Below, one piece after another: positions 10,276 through 20,707 of a DNA stretch of 64,000 nt. The notes under the pieces were generated by a model, which was not told the DNA's origin, ran no database searches, and saw only the letters and a list, made by a program, of their open reading frames with translations. Origin of the DNA: Chondrus crispus (Eukaryota > Rhodophyta > Florideophyceae > Gigartinales > Gigartinaceae); contig NW_005178676.1 of NCBI RefSeq assembly GCF_000350225.1, positions 131,998-195,997 on the forward strand, in the 5' to 3' direction. Within the stretch, counting starts at the first letter, position 1. Every line of letters begins with the position of its first letter. The position numbers and the translations under genes are program-made.

Positions 10276-12240
10276 TCAACTGTCTCGAAGTGATTCCCAT
10301 TCCCAGCTCTGCAGTGGCGCCAGTTCACCACCACATTCCAACAACCGCAGCGAAAATGCGCTCTTGTTGTCCTGTTCCGGTTCTGCCACTACTGTAAGAC
10401 ACTTTCCTTCTCCCACCATCGTCACGGCTCTGTCATTATTCCCGTTCCGTTCCATGGTCCATGTCTGATCTGCTTCCAGATCATCCGTGCAGTGATACTT
10501 CCGGAGTAAATTATCTGCACTCCGGGTAAGGCATCCGTCGAGCAACTGCTCTCCAGACAGTATCATATGACTATCAGTGTACACCATGGATTGACTGCCA
10601 TGGGTGTAGTGACATGGATAAGCTCCAAACGCCGACCCATCTGATTTCAAATGAAGATGGTCTAAGCATGTCCCCGTGTGATTGTTCCGCACGAAACCAG
10701 AGGCTTGGAAGGGATCGGACATCTTGCTACCACCGGTCTTGATGAGTATATCTGCCGACTTGAGCAACTGCGGATACACATTCTGCAAATACCACCGGAA
10801 CGGCTTGCATTGAAGTCTTGCCTTGATATTCTCATAATGCTTCATGTCCCCAACACCTCCCTCATTACCGACAGACAGTCGCGCGAGCGGCGCATACTCA
10901 TCCATCCAGAATGCTGCTCGATTCTTGTTCTTCATAATAACCTCACCCGGCACCTTGTATACTTGCCCCTGCCAATACTTGTTCGACCGAAACACATGAC
11001 CGACTCTCGAGCATGGCATGAATTCCAAAGTACCCCCGCAGAGCCAAATTCTAAAACTGATCTCCATTTCTTCGCCGCCCCAGAGCTCCATCTCCGGATC
11101 ATAAAACCCGAGCAAATCCATGTACTTCCTCGACAATGACAAGAGCCCCCCAGCCATGATGGGCGAGCGGATGGGCTCTACACCATTTCGTGGACTGGAA
11201 TGCTCAATTCCCGTCTGTCCGAGCCCCCACGTGTGCCCCAAAATGTCAATTCCTCCCGCCGTGTAATTGAACGTATCTGCGTCAATGCTATCAATGCCAG
11301 GGACGACAACGCGATTAATACCGTCCCGCATACCTTCTGCAATGCGGCCCATGAGTGGCTCGAGCCAGCCGGGGCCGACTTCGATATGAGCATCCAAGTA
11401 TGTGATCGTCTCTGCGGTGGCAAGGCTGGCGCCGACATTGCGGGCGCGCATAAGCCCATTGCGACCCGTGAGACGAGCGAGTCGGGCCTTCGGGAGGAGC
11501 TGAAGATGGCGCTCAAATTGAGCGCCTTCGGCCAACCACGGGGCTTCGGCATCGCTGCCGTCGTCAACGAGGATGATTTCGTGCAGCAAATGGGGCGGGG
11601 TGCGGTTGAGGACGGAATAAATGGCGCGGAGGAGAGGGGAAAGTGGCTCGTTGTAGAACACGAAGATGACCGAGGTGGTGGGCAGGCGGATCGGGGTTGG
11701 GGATGTGGGTTGCATGTCGGAGGACAGATGCAAGGTGGACATGGCGCGTGAGAAAGTGGCAGACGTGGACGAAGCAGGGATGTGCGGGACGTGGTAGTAC
11801 CACTGGTGGTGGCATTCCCCCGTGCGGACGTCAGGGACTGACCTGTCGAGCGGGATAGCGTTTGATCTGCGTTTGTTGTAGCACGACTTTGTGTGTGCTT
11901 CTCTTTTCATCTCGACAGTCTCCTGAGAGAAGTCGAACGGGGTCGGTGTCCACACGGGGAGGCGAGTGGCGGGGTCGTGTCCGATGAGGCGGCCGTGGAA
12001 GTGGAGCGGGTCGACGGACTGGAGCAGGGGCGCGGGGTCGACGCGGGTGCCGCCGAGGACGTAGGTGTGGACCCTGGCCAGGACGGCGCGCATGATGTGC
12101 TTGGCGTAGGCGTACGGGCGGGGGGTTTCCAGCAAGGGGGTGGCAATGGAGGTGGCGCCGATGACGCGCGGGTGCGCCGGCGGCGCGTGCGGCCGCGCGC
12201 GTAACACGACGACCGGGGTGAGCACGAAGGTGATCTCGAC
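10276..12240 (-). CDS. GALNT: polypeptide N-acetylgalactosaminyltransferase (GT27) with ricin-type lectin domain, 5' end missing
   Basis: Golgi enzyme that starts mucin-type O-glycosylation by moving GalNAc from UDP-GalNAc to Ser/Thr. The GT-A core shows SVIFVFYNEPLSPLLRAIYS and EIILVDDGSD, then the metal-binding DxH motif as LDAHIEV (about codon 277 from the GTG at 12225). The Gal/GalNAc-transferase motif WGGEEMEISFRIWLCGG (about 379) and GHVFR follow. From about codon 512 a ricin B-type lectin domain follows, with CLD, CLT and CLTVV repeats. The frame is open upstream into the gap at 12241, so start codon and membrane anchor are not visible; VEITFVLTPVVV at the edge may be part of the anchor. 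The usual DSH is DAH here, which keeps both ligands. The gene converges on the secreted-protein gene. Confidence 0.9.
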   Translation of the reverse strand, partial: VEITFVLTPVVVLRARPHAPPAHPRVIGATSIATPLLETPRPYAYAKHIMRAVLARVHTYVLGGTRVDPAPLLQSVDPLHFHGRLIGHDPATRLPVWTPTPFDFSQETVEMKREAHTKSCYNKRRSNAIPLDRSVPDVRTGECHHQWYYHVPHIPASSTSATFSRAMSTLHLSSDMQPTSPTPIRLPTTSVIFVFYNEPLSPLLRAIYSVLNRTPPHLLHEIILVDDGSDAEAPWLAEGAQFERHLQLLPKARLARLTGRNGLMRARNVGASLATAETITYLDAHIEVGPGWLEPLMGRIAEGMRDGINRVVVPGIDSIDADTFNYTAGGIDILGHTWGLGQTGIEHSSPRNGVEPIRSPIMAGGLLSLSRKYMDLLGFYDPEMELWGGEEMEISFRIWLCGGTLEFMPCSRVGHVFRSNKYWQGQVYKVPGEVIMKNKNRAAFWMDEYAPLARLSVGNEGGVGDMKHYENIKARLQCKPFRWYLQNVYPQLLKSADILIKTGGSKMSDPFQASGFVRNNHTGTCLDHLHLKSDGSAFGAYPCHYTHGSQSMVYTDSHMILSGEQLLDGCLTRSADNLLRKYHCTDDLEADQTWTMERNGNNDRAVTMVGEGKCLTVVAEPEQDNKSAFSLRLLECGGELAPLQSWEWESLRDS

Positions 12241-12276
12241 NNNNNNNNNNNNNNNNNNNNNNNNNNNNNNNNNNNN
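12241..12276. other. assembly gap (36 N)
   Basis: A run of N that hides the 5' end of the GalNAc-transferase gene. The sequence right of it is very G-rich (12300-12430), which may explain the gap. Confidence 0.95.
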
Positions 12277-13192
12277 GTTTTTTCGTTGGGGGCGGATCCT
12301 TTCCGGGTGGGGGGGGGGTGGGGGGGGGGAAGGGGAAGTGTGGGATGGGGAGGGGCGAAGGCGTTTGAGAATTGGGTGTTTCGGTTCGTGTCGGGTGGGG
12401 GCTTGGCGCGGCCGCGGGGGAGGGGGAAGTTAGTGTAGCAACAGTGGGTCGAAAGTGGATGGGCGAGGGGTGAAGTTAGGCGCAGTGGATTGAATATGTG
12501 TGCACTGTGAGAAGAGAGTTGGTGTATTCCGGTCGGGGCGGATGAATCCGCAAATGGGTCATTTCATTATTGGTTGCCTCTTGCGTGTTCATGATGTGTA
12601 CTGTGTACCCTTGGTACTCCTCACGAACGACGAAAACGTAATATTTTCAGGGTCGCTTGTTGGGAGCTTTGGCTACAAGTTGCACCAATTCCGCCCCTGC
12701 ATTGCCGCTCGGTGAGCCCCAGCCCAGGACCACAACCTTCAACCAATCGCCTCTTCTTGCTACTATGTACTGTTTGTAACTTACCGTAGGACTTCTCTTC
12801 ATCTTCCCTGGCCTGTACAGTACAAGGGTAAATTACTGTACTGGCCAGTTGCCTCCGGCGTATCATTGTCGAAATCGTCCAATGAAACGGTTTAAGTCGG
12901 GTTGCTTACAGTAACGCATTTCTATACAGTATCCCCAATTAAAATTAACTTACTTGTCTAGATTGCAGTTGACAGACGAAAGGCAAGAGATGCAGACAGT
13001 ACAGTGTATTCTACGTCCATCGGATCAGAACGAGGCGGTGTGGTACACGTGTATGCCCAAAGAAATGCTGTATTTTCGTTCTCATATTCCAAGAGTCGAG
13101 GTAAACCCTTGCTTCGAAAACCTTGCTCAGTACCCTCAAGTCCGGTCCCCCTTCAGTGCGCTTGGGTTCTGTTCCATGGGTGAAGAAAGGTG
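12277..13192. other. intergenic, G-rich start and TACAGTAC/CCCTTGG motifs
   Basis: 12295-12430 is dominated by runs of G. GTACCCTTGGTAC lies at about 12606-12618, and a spaced inverted form (TGTACAGTACAAGGGTA, then TTACTGTACTGG) at 12813-12845. No coding sequence is recognised. Confidence 0.5.
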
Positions 13193-13197
13193 CACTG

Positions 13198-13652
13198 TGT
13201 CGGGAGACCGACCGAAAGGGGGCGGTCCGGAGGGGATTGTAGTAAAGGGGAAAAGGGGTGGTAAATAGGGTTACCTGAATGGGAGGGGGGAGGAGCGGCA
13301 GGCTATTGCCTCAGAACCGCTACGGACGGTGAGCACGGTCGGGGGGGACGGGGTTGTCGGGTTGATGGTTCAGGTGATCGAATGTGCTGAGGTCGAAGAC
13401 GAGTAGCGTCTTCGACCTGGCTTTATAGTCCTATTGACTCTACACTAAAAGTAGGCGCACTACCATAAAAGGGAGGTTGCGCCACCCACGAAATATGTCT
13501 AAACGGTTACACCCTAAACAAGTAGAATTGTAGGTGGCACGTCCTTAAGGGACTCTATAATTGATAGCTAAATGTAGACTACATAATCCCTGAATTGATA
13601 TTGATAACATAGAAGTGTGATATCTACTGTAGTCTAGTCAATAAGTCTAACA
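13198..13652 (-). repeat. 3' LTR of the Copia element
   Basis: 455 bp, TGTCGGG...CTAACA on the plus strand. It contains a 12-bp perfect hairpin, AGGTCGAAGACG facing CGTCTTCGACCT (13390-13401 and 13407-13418), that is kept in the other LTR. A purine-rich tract (TTTGGGGAG on the minus strand) abuts the repeat as a polypurine tract should. Confidence 0.92.
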
Positions 13653-13686
13653 CTCCCCAAACTTTTTCGTGACATATGTCATGTGT

Positions 13687-16512
13687 TCACGAATTGCGAT
13701 TGATCCACTGTTCGATAGGATGTGTAAGAATTGACTGTTGTATCATCTCGATCAGTATATCACTTTTCTTCACCTTGGTCAAAGAATCTGCGGGGTTGTG
13801 TTCGGAGCGAATGAAGCCAATGGCGTGCAGTTCTTGTCTCTGGTATGCATCCTTGACAACTTTAACATCGATCATTAGTCGCCTTTCGGATGTTATCTTT
13901 GCTTTAGTGATAACATCAAACAGGGATAGACTATCCGTAAGCATAACGATCGGAATATCGAGCGATGTCATGGTGTGAAGATCGTTTTTCATTGCGAAGG
14001 CCATATCGAAAGCGTCAGCAAAGGCCATTGTTTCGCTTCCTAGGACAGATCTGGAAACGCGTTTGGATTTGTGCGACGACCAGAACAATGGTTGGCAATT
14101 ATCATTTGCATCAGCAAGGAAAATGATATATCCTAACTGAGAAGATCCGTCAAGGTTGTTTCCGTATGATGCATCGGAATAGACTTGTAACCGAAGACTT
14201 TTGTGGTCCAATTTAGGGAATTTGAGGACCTGATCTGTACTGGTAAGGAGATGTTTTACCACAGAATTAAGTCCCTTACAGTACTTCGTGGGGTCCGAGT
14301 TGAAGATTTCTTCAGTAACCTGAGCTGCCTGTGCAATAGAGCATGTAATATCCGGACGGGACTGAGTGGCCCAAGCGAGTTGGGCACGAAGTGAGCGAAA
14401 GTCTTTGAAAGAAGCTTCCTTACTGATGTTCTTAATCTTGGAGATATAGTGCTTCTGATGTACTTGGAATCCGTTAGGTGTGGATTCAATCTTAATGCCT
14501 GCAAATTGGACCTTGTCGTAGTCCCTCGGTCGACATTTAAATTTCCTTTCGACACACTTGGCCTGTTGACAAAACTCTTCAGTGCCGGCTTGTAGACAGT
14601 CATCAACATAAGTAGCACATAGCCCAGTAAGCTTCTCTCTAATTCGTTTGAAGAAGAAGGCGGCATCGGTTACACTGGCTTTCATCCCAAGTTCCTTCTC
14701 TAGATGATGCTTTAACGTTCTACCCCAGTAGTCACCACTATCGGCTAGTCCATACAACGGCTTGAGTAGTTTCAAGAGTTGATTAGAATCCAAGTCGAAC
14801 TCAGATGAGGGTTTAACGTAGACATCACGGGAGAGCTCTTCCGTACTCTGCAAATATGCCTGTGTGACATCTGTTGAGAAGAGTCTAAAGTCAAAAAGAG
14901 CAGCAAGACCGACGAGTAGTTTGACGCTGAACTGTCGTGCCGTTGAGGTGTCGTGAACGAATGACCGTTTCATCTTGTCCTTGTGGCCTTGTACAACGTA
15001 TCGGGCTTTCCATACTTCCTTGTTTGTTCCAGAGTCTTTTATGGCGAGGACGAATCGTCCATTTAAGATGTTTGCGTTGTCTGGAACTTCATCGCGAAGC
15101 ACTACCTTCCAAGTACCTCGTTCGATCAGGCCTTCTATTTCCTCTCGTTTAGCATTATCAAATTGTTGTGCACGAGGATCATTGGGATGTATAACTTCAG
15201 TAAGAAGGACGTTATTGGGTGGATTTGAGGCTTTGCCACTACGGAATGGAGCAGTTTGCTGGTGGAGAATAGATTCGGGGGAAGCGTAGTATGGCTTGAT
15301 TTGATAAGCGTTGAACGTTTGTCGATAAGTTCCTTCGCTGTTCTGAACAGTTATCATTCGTCCGTGAACATTGCAAACAAGGAATGGACCAATCCATTGC
15401 TTCTCTTGCTCAGAGAAGACTAGAATCTCGTCTCCAAGATTATACACACGATCGGAGGCTGGAGGGATGTTCCGATTCAGAGCAGCAAGTACACGTCGTT
15501 CTGCGATGATTGCGTTCATTTCCATCTGCGCTGTTGAAAGAATTTGCATTCTTTCACGCTGCGAAGGTATTTCCGTACTTATGATTGGGAAGCGCGGAAC
15601 AATTCCGAAGACCAATAGAGAAGGGACTAGACCGTTCTCTCCGATTGTGTCGTTCATTGCCTTGACTGCAATTTTCAGAAGAATGAGCGGAGAGGCGTCC
15701 GGGAAGTCCGCTCGTACTTTTCTATAAATCCTTCGCAGTGGTCCGTGAAGACGTTCTCCAATACCTAACGACGAGTGGGCTTTTACACCAGATATGCGAA
15801 GTTGAATTCCAGCTTGTGCAGTTATCTCGCGCCATCGATCAGATGTGAATGCGGATCCTTGGTCAACGCGAAGTCTATTTGGAAGGCCAGTATACAAGGT
15901 ACACCACGCTTCGACGAAGGCTAGCCAAATACCTTCAACGCTTTGGCCATAAGTGGCGCCATGAGCGTCTAGAAAGATGGCTGACGAGAATCTAGTGGCT
16001 GTGTCGATGACGTGAAGTACTGCTTTTCCATCTAGAAACATCAGGTCAATGGACAATTCGTCACCGAACTTTAAGTCCTGTTCATTGGGTAGCGATACTT
16101 TAAAACGCACAGGAGTGGGGCCAAGGCGTTGACAGGTGTCACAAGAAGCTTGCAGAGACTCGAGAAACTGCTTTGTGGCCTCATCAGCTTCAAAAGGGCG
16201 GGCCAAGCGAAGCAGATTCATGAGTTTCTCTGATGTGGGATGGGAAAACCCGCGATGAAGCTTGATCAGTTCAGCTTTGGTGAAGTGCGTTTTGGAGGAG
16301 TGATCCCACTCCAGATAGATGTGACCCAGCTTGCGCCGAAGGGGTATGTCAAGACCAAGCTTAGGCGATCGGAGCATGTTGTTGACGCTATCAATGAACA
16401 TATGGTACTTGTCCAAGAGGTCAAGTCCAATAAGAAAGGGGACATTGGCCTTGACAATGTCAACGTGTTCGCGAATTAAGTAACCATCAGCAATGGGAAT
16501 GGATATGTTCAT
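13687..16512 (-). CDS. pol: Copia pol: integrase, reverse transcriptase, RNase H
   Basis: A 941-codon frame. A zinc-binding integrase head (H...H then SCDTCQRL) is followed by the integrase core with its catalytic acidic residues (ELSIDLMFL, RVDQGSAF, GIGERLH). A small GPF-type C-terminal domain comes next, then the Copia reverse transcriptase (WKARYVVQGHKDK, STDVTQAYLQS, CATYVDDCLQAG) and RNase H (VYSDASYGNN, ending ADSLTKVKKSD). These activities copy and insert the element. The frame is open throughout. A protease with LDTGAQ lies just upstream (about 16560-16700). Confidence 0.93.
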   Translation of the reverse strand: MNISIPIADGYLIREHVDIVKANVPFLIGLDLLDKYHMFIDSVNNMLRSPKLGLDIPLRRKLGHIYLEWDHSSKTHFTKAELIKLHRGFSHPTSEKLMNLLRLARPFEADEATKQFLESLQASCDTCQRLGPTPVRFKVSLPNEQDLKFGDELSIDLMFLDGKAVLHVIDTATRFSSAIFLDAHGATYGQSVEGIWLAFVEAWCTLYTGLPNRLRVDQGSAFTSDRWREITAQAGIQLRISGVKAHSSLGIGERLHGPLRRIYRKVRADFPDASPLILLKIAVKAMNDTIGENGLVPSLLVFGIVPRFPIISTEIPSQRERMQILSTAQMEMNAIIAERRVLAALNRNIPPASDRVYNLGDEILVFSEQEKQWIGPFLVCNVHGRMITVQNSEGTYRQTFNAYQIKPYYASPESILHQQTAPFRSGKASNPPNNVLLTEVIHPNDPRAQQFDNAKREEIEGLIERGTWKVVLRDEVPDNANILNGRFVLAIKDSGTNKEVWKARYVVQGHKDKMKRSFVHDTSTARQFSVKLLVGLAALFDFRLFSTDVTQAYLQSTEELSRDVYVKPSSEFDLDSNQLLKLLKPLYGLADSGDYWGRTLKHHLEKELGMKASVTDAAFFFKRIREKLTGLCATYVDDCLQAGTEEFCQQAKCVERKFKCRPRDYDKVQFAGIKIESTPNGFQVHQKHYISKIKNISKEASFKDFRSLRAQLAWATQSRPDITCSIAQAAQVTEEIFNSDPTKYCKGLNSVVKHLLTSTDQVLKFPKLDHKSLRLQVYSDASYGNNLDGSSQLGYIIFLADANDNCQPLFWSSHKSKRVSRSVLGSETMAFADAFDMAFAMKNDLHTMTSLDIPIVMLTDSLSLFDVITKAKITSERRLMIDVKVVKDAYQRQELHAIGFIRSEHNPADSLTKVKKSDILIEMIQQSILTHPIEQWINRNS

Positions 16513-16808
16513 GGTTCCAAGTGAAGCTTGGGAGTCATTACCGAACCTGAAGTGTATCGGGCTCGGCCTGGGCTTGAATTTGGTGCCAGTGAATCGACAG
16601 TAGGCTTTGGCTTGAGCGAGGCCAACGACAGTTCGCTGGGCACCAGTGTCAAGACAAGCTCCATCCCACTTGGGTGCGTGGTTGGTCGTCCTAGCTCGTG
16701 CAGGACTATGGTTCCGGATGGTGTTGTAGATTTTGAATTTACACCGCTTCTTTCCGCAGACAGTCTCAAAGGAATTTGTTTTACTTTGTGGGTGTTGACT
16801 GCTGCTAC

Positions 16809-18349
16809 TTAAAAATCCATTGGATCCAGGCTATCTACAGTGTCCCACAGTACTTCTTCCTCTTTGATTGGCGTGTGAGCGACTTGATGATGAGTAACAG
16901 CCTGATCGGCGAAGTCATCATCATCGTTGAGGGTGGCATTGGTGAGAATGACTTCACCGGGGTCATGTTGTGCCTGGTCGTCCGTGAAGGCAGTGAAGTC
17001 GATCTCATACGCACCTAAGGCATGCTCTGCTTGCTCGCAGAGCTCGTATAGGATTCGCTTGGCTGGTCTGGTCTGTAACATATGGCTGACATTCTTTCTG
17101 AGAGCCATAGGTTTAGGACAGTCCCTAATGAGGTGATATTTGCTTCCACAATTGTGGCAAGCACGTATATTACCGAAGCGATCCGTACCATTCTGGGTCT
17201 GGGCAGGGTTGTGGGAGAAACGTTGGGGAGGATATGGAGTTCTTGGATTTGAAGAAGCGGAACCAGGGCGGCGGGGGATGCCATACGTGTTCTGACGTTG
17301 AAAGTGAATACCAGGGATGGAAGGCAAGGGCTGGGTACGGGAAATGTCAAGCTGATCACGGCGGCGTCCTTCTTTCTGCTTCTGCTCTTGTAGCCAAGCG
17401 GCATCAAGGGCAGTATAGAGCTGTTGAAATGTCCAGGGGGTATGGCAGCCAAACTTTGTGTTAATACACTCTTAGTCCACTCGACTCCAATCACAGCATC
17501 GTGCAGATACTCCGTTTTGTCTTGTTCCGATTGGTGCGTGGGAGGACCTTGTGGGGTGTACTTTGTGATTGTTTCACGAAGTTCTTCCAATGCTTCTGAC
17601 ACAGGGATTCTTTTCGTCTCCAAAATTCGGGAAAGTCGGAGATTTTGGAGGAGTTTACGAACTCTATTTTGTCGTGTCAGGCTATTGAACTCGTTAACCA
17701 TGAGTAAAGTAGCAGAATTGAAGTCTTGGGCATGTTGGATGACGTGAGAGCGATAATATCTTTTCGCTTCACCATCAAAAACGTTATGGAAGAATCGGAG
17801 CATTTGCTCGTCACTTAAGTGGAAATCTTCAGCACAATCGCGATAGTTGTTGATTGCGTCATGAATATCTTCTCCGATTTTTCCAGTGTACCGGTCCTCC
17901 TTTTTGAATCTTGACGAAATATTGTGAGCAATCTTGGAGTTGGGGGCATCAACTGTCGGCAGAAACGATTGAGTGCTTCCTTGTGTCGACCCGGAGGCGG
18001 AACTGGTGAGACCTTGATTGGCGAGGATACGGTCAGTGTCATCGACATATAGCATGTTTACCAGACCGTGAGAAATACGGTTGGTAGTAGGGTGCGGGGT
18101 GTATGACAATCCTTTGACCACAAGGTAATCACGGATAAGTCGATATAACACAGTAGGGCCTCGTAACATTTCCCTTGCGTATAGAACTTCGGGGGGAAGG
18201 TCAGCACGAAGGTTACTACAACAAACATTGGGGTCAGGTTGGGGGTCCGCCATTACATGCAGGGCTATTGTAGCCTTAACATCGCATTGGATCATGGATC
18301 GGGGTTCATAACTTGTTAAAGCATCTCGGATTCCATTTAGAGTAGCCAT
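16809..18349 (-). CDS. gag: Copia gag region with zinc knuckle
   Basis: Translation from the ATG at 18349 gives a capsid-like protein (RYTGKIGEDIHDAINNY, then a long helical block). It leads into a nucleocapsid with a perfect CX2CX4HX4C knuckle, CHNCGSKYHLIRDC, near 17140-17160. The segment after the knuckle is acidic and ends at 16809. It packages the element RNA. The region carries a small number of breaks, or family-typical frameshifting; the two cannot be told apart here. Confidence 0.8.
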
Positions 18350-18419
18350 ATTAAAAATTATTGTAAAATAATAGATAAAATGGATCCGGGCTAAACGCGA
18401 ACGTTAACGTCAAAAAATG

Positions 18420-18670
18420 TTCCTGTGGTACGTGGTGTGTGTACTACGTGTAAACGTGTGGTGTTTTGTACCCTTGGTGGTATTGCAGACACGTGTGTAG
18501 GTGTTCAACAGTAGTACGCGTGTATGCGTAGTCGATACGAACACGTGGGTGGGTGTGCGTGTAGTAACACGTGGTTGCGTGTGCGCGCAGTTACACGTGG
18601 TTGCGTGCACAATGACAACACGTGTGTGCGTGGCGGGTAAGCACACGTGGGTGCGTGGTGGCGCCGAAAA
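18420..18670. repeat. degenerate CACGTG tandem array in the Copia leader
   Basis: Roughly nine imperfect units of about 24-29 bp, most centred on ACACGTG followed by GG/GT and TGCGTG (for example at 18540, 18568, 18592, 18617 and 18640). The same core recurs in the LTR of the Ty3-type element (3840-4085) and in the LTR at 60540-61236. Confidence 0.6.
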
Positions 18671-18756
18671 AATTCTTCAGTGACAAGTGTCCCTTTCAAA
18701 TATTGTAAAAACTTTAAAAAATTTTAACAATTACAGTTTGGCCAAACAATTTCCAA

Positions 18757-19428
18757 TTATTTCTGGATAGTGCGCAGCTTGCGGAGGGCGCGGTGATGGA
18801 TAGTGCCGGCGTAATGCTGGTCTGCGTCGTGTGCGTTAGCAAAGCGCTTGACACAAACCTTGCGGTGTAATTTTTCGCGTGGGTATGATGCTGCAGAAAC
18901 TACCCGCTGATGTGGTTGACCAGCTTCGTGGACTCGGCGCTGACGATAACTCGTAAAGGTGCGAGCGCAAGGGCGGCAGAGGTATTGCGTAGGACGGCAG
19001 CGTGGGGGATTTGCTCTACGTCGTGCGCGCTGAGTAGCTACGCGGTAGATGGTAAGGGCGCGGCCCTCGTCGAGGTCGAGAGACGGCGCAGCGGCGGTAG
19101 AAGTTTCCTCGTCCGAAGCTTCTACTGCCTCTATATCGACGAGGCGGGGGGCCGTGAACAGCGTAGAATGCGAGGCGCAGCCGTCAAGCTGGACCGGCGA
19201 TACAGGTGGAGTGGTATCGCCGCGGGGGGGCGTTCGGGAGATGTAGGCAATTGGCGGTGGGGAAGCGGATGCGGACGGACGGACACGGAGCGGCGAGCTT
19301 GAGCGCGTAGACGGAGTGCCGTGATACGGCGGTGGCGATGCGGCGGCGGTAACGAGGGCGGCGGCGGCGGCGATGCGGCGTTCCCGAATTACGTCGGGGT
19401 GGTTGGTAGGGCGCTTTACCCGTGCCAT
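18757..19428 (-). CDS. extra ORF of the Copia element: C2H2 zinc-finger protein
   Basis: 223 residues from the ATG at 19428 (an in-frame ATG at 19572 is also possible). The N-terminal half is Ser/Pro/Ala/Arg-rich, followed by an acidic stretch. The C-terminus has one full C2H2 finger with CX2CX12HX5H spacing (YLCRPCARTF...RRVHEAGQPH). A second unit has the same spacing but lacks the first Cys (KVCVKRF...QHYAGTIH). It lies on the same strand as gag, between the 5' LTR and gag, where Copia elements normally have only a leader. It may be a captured host or foreign gene with a nucleic-acid-binding role, or the relic of another insertion. No repeat was found that would mark a separate insertion. 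Confidence 0.6.
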   Translation of the reverse strand: MARVKRPTNHPDVIRERRIAAAAALVTAAASPPPYHGTPSTRSSSPLRVRPSASASPPPIAYISRTPPRGDTTPPVSPVQLDGCASHSTLFTAPRLVDIEAVEASDEETSTAAAPSLDLDEGRALTIYRVATQRARRRANPPRCRPTQYLCRPCARTFTSYRQRRVHEAGQPHQRVVSAASYPREKLHRKVCVKRFANAHDADQHYAGTIHHRALRKLRTIQK

Positions 19429-19701
19429 TAACAACTGCGCTAATGCGCCAGGCGTACAGTATTTCGTACAGTACGCCCAAATGTATAACGTCCGCTGTAA
19501 AATTAGACAGTAATTATTACAGTGAACGTTAGGGACAAAATTGTTTCTTGTAAAAAATTTCTTGATTTCCAATTCGGCTGATTGAATAAGGCGGCCTTAT
19601 TCCGGAGGCGCAAACGAGTTGATTCGACGGTTAGTTAAGACGGGCCTTATTACAGGGACGGGGCAGGACCAAACGGGGCGGCGGTCCCGTAAACTTATAA
19701 G

Positions 19702-20152
19702 TGTCGGGAGACCGACCGATAGGGGGCGGTCCGGAGGGGATTTTAGGAAACGGGGAAAGGGTGGTAAATAGGGTTACCTTAATAGGAGGGGGAGGAGCGG
19801 CAGGCTATTGCCTCAGAACCGCTACGGACGGTGAGCACGGTCGGGGGACGGGGTTGTCGGGTTGATGGTTCAGGTGATCGAATGTGCTGAGGTCGAAGAC
19901 GAGTAGCGTCTTCGACCTGGCTTTATAGTCCTATTGACTCTACAATAAAAGTAGGCGCACTACCATAAAAGGGAGGTTGCGCCACCCACGAAATATGTCT
20001 AAACGGTTACACCCTAAACAAGTAGAATTGTAGGTGGCACGTCCTTAAGGGACTCTATAATTGATAGCTAAATGTAGACTACATAATCCCTGAATTGATA
20101 TTGATAACATAGAAGTGTGATATCTACTGTAGTCTAGTCAATAAGTCTAACA
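19702..20152 (-). repeat. 5' LTR of the Copia element
   Basis: About 451 bp and roughly 97-98 percent identical to 13198-13652 by eye. Most differences sit in the first ~150 bp, some in G-run length. It ends at the same CTAACA and is followed by the target duplication CACTG. Confidence 0.92.
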
Positions 20153-20157
20153 CACTG

Positions 20158-20707
20158 ACGCATATCCATGTCATCAACACTGTACAGTCCTGTAGTTCAC
20201 TACCGCATGTATTTTGATGTCCTTCTAATCCCATGCAACTTTGACTACGTGTGAGCCTAAGACTCTGAACTTCAGCGGGATTGGAAGCAAGTTGGACCTG
20301 GGGTGCTGACCTTTGGTTAATATGAGAGACTTTCAAGGAGCCGCACAGGTCGCCCTAATTAACGAATATGCGTAGCTCTCAAGTATTTCATCCTCCCTGC
20401 GAACATACATGAAAGCGCTGTAGCTCTCATCTGCACCTTTTGACAATGCCTGCGTACAGTACCCTTGGTACTGTAGTAGAGGTACAGTAGGCGGCACTTC
20501 GATACCCTGTGTCTGATGTTATGATATCATATACTCCCCGTGTACACGTGCGATAGTGATCCTTTTTTCATCTTTTGTGGAGAAGAGCTGGCATGCGCCA
20601 GCGCGTGGCAAAGTCTGTTACCGAACCGCGCTCAAAAGTTGATTCCCGTCCTTCTCACGCCAGACCCCGTTTCCACGCCCAAACCCGTCCTCCATATCGC
20701 CTCACAA
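20158..20707. other. intergenic with TACAGTACCCTTGG motif, upstream of prefoldin
   Basis: GTACAGTACCCTTGGTACTGTAG at 20454-20476 is one of the best copies of the dispersed motif. Nothing coding is seen on either strand before the prefoldin start. Confidence 0.5.

Larger units (their letters stand above)
13198..20152 (-). mobile_element. Ty1/Copia LTR retrotransposon, nearly whole, with an extra ORF before gag
   Basis: Minus-strand element of 6955 bp bounded by LTRs with TG...CA ends and a perfect 5-bp target duplication CACTG (13193-13197 and 20153-20157). Order from the 5' side: LTR, extra zinc-finger ORF, gag, zinc knuckle, aspartic protease with DTGA, integrase, reverse transcriptase with YVDD, RNase H, polypurine tract, LTR. 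Integrase before reverse transcriptase is the Copia order. The LTRs differ at only about ten sites in 455 bp, so the insertion is young. It looks nearly whole with only a few breaks. It stands alone between the GalNAc-transferase and prefoldin genes. It may belong to the clade that includes red-algal and crustacean Copia elements, but that needs a tree. Confidence 0.92.

Noticed and set aside
13390-13418. hairpin in the Copia LTR as a bacterial-type terminator
   Set aside because: The setting is eukaryotic, and the hairpin is simply part of both LTR copies.
20540-20707. longer N-terminus for prefoldin 4
   Set aside because: The frame is open to 20540, but the extra residues have no counterpart in the family, whose N-terminus fits the ATG at 20708.
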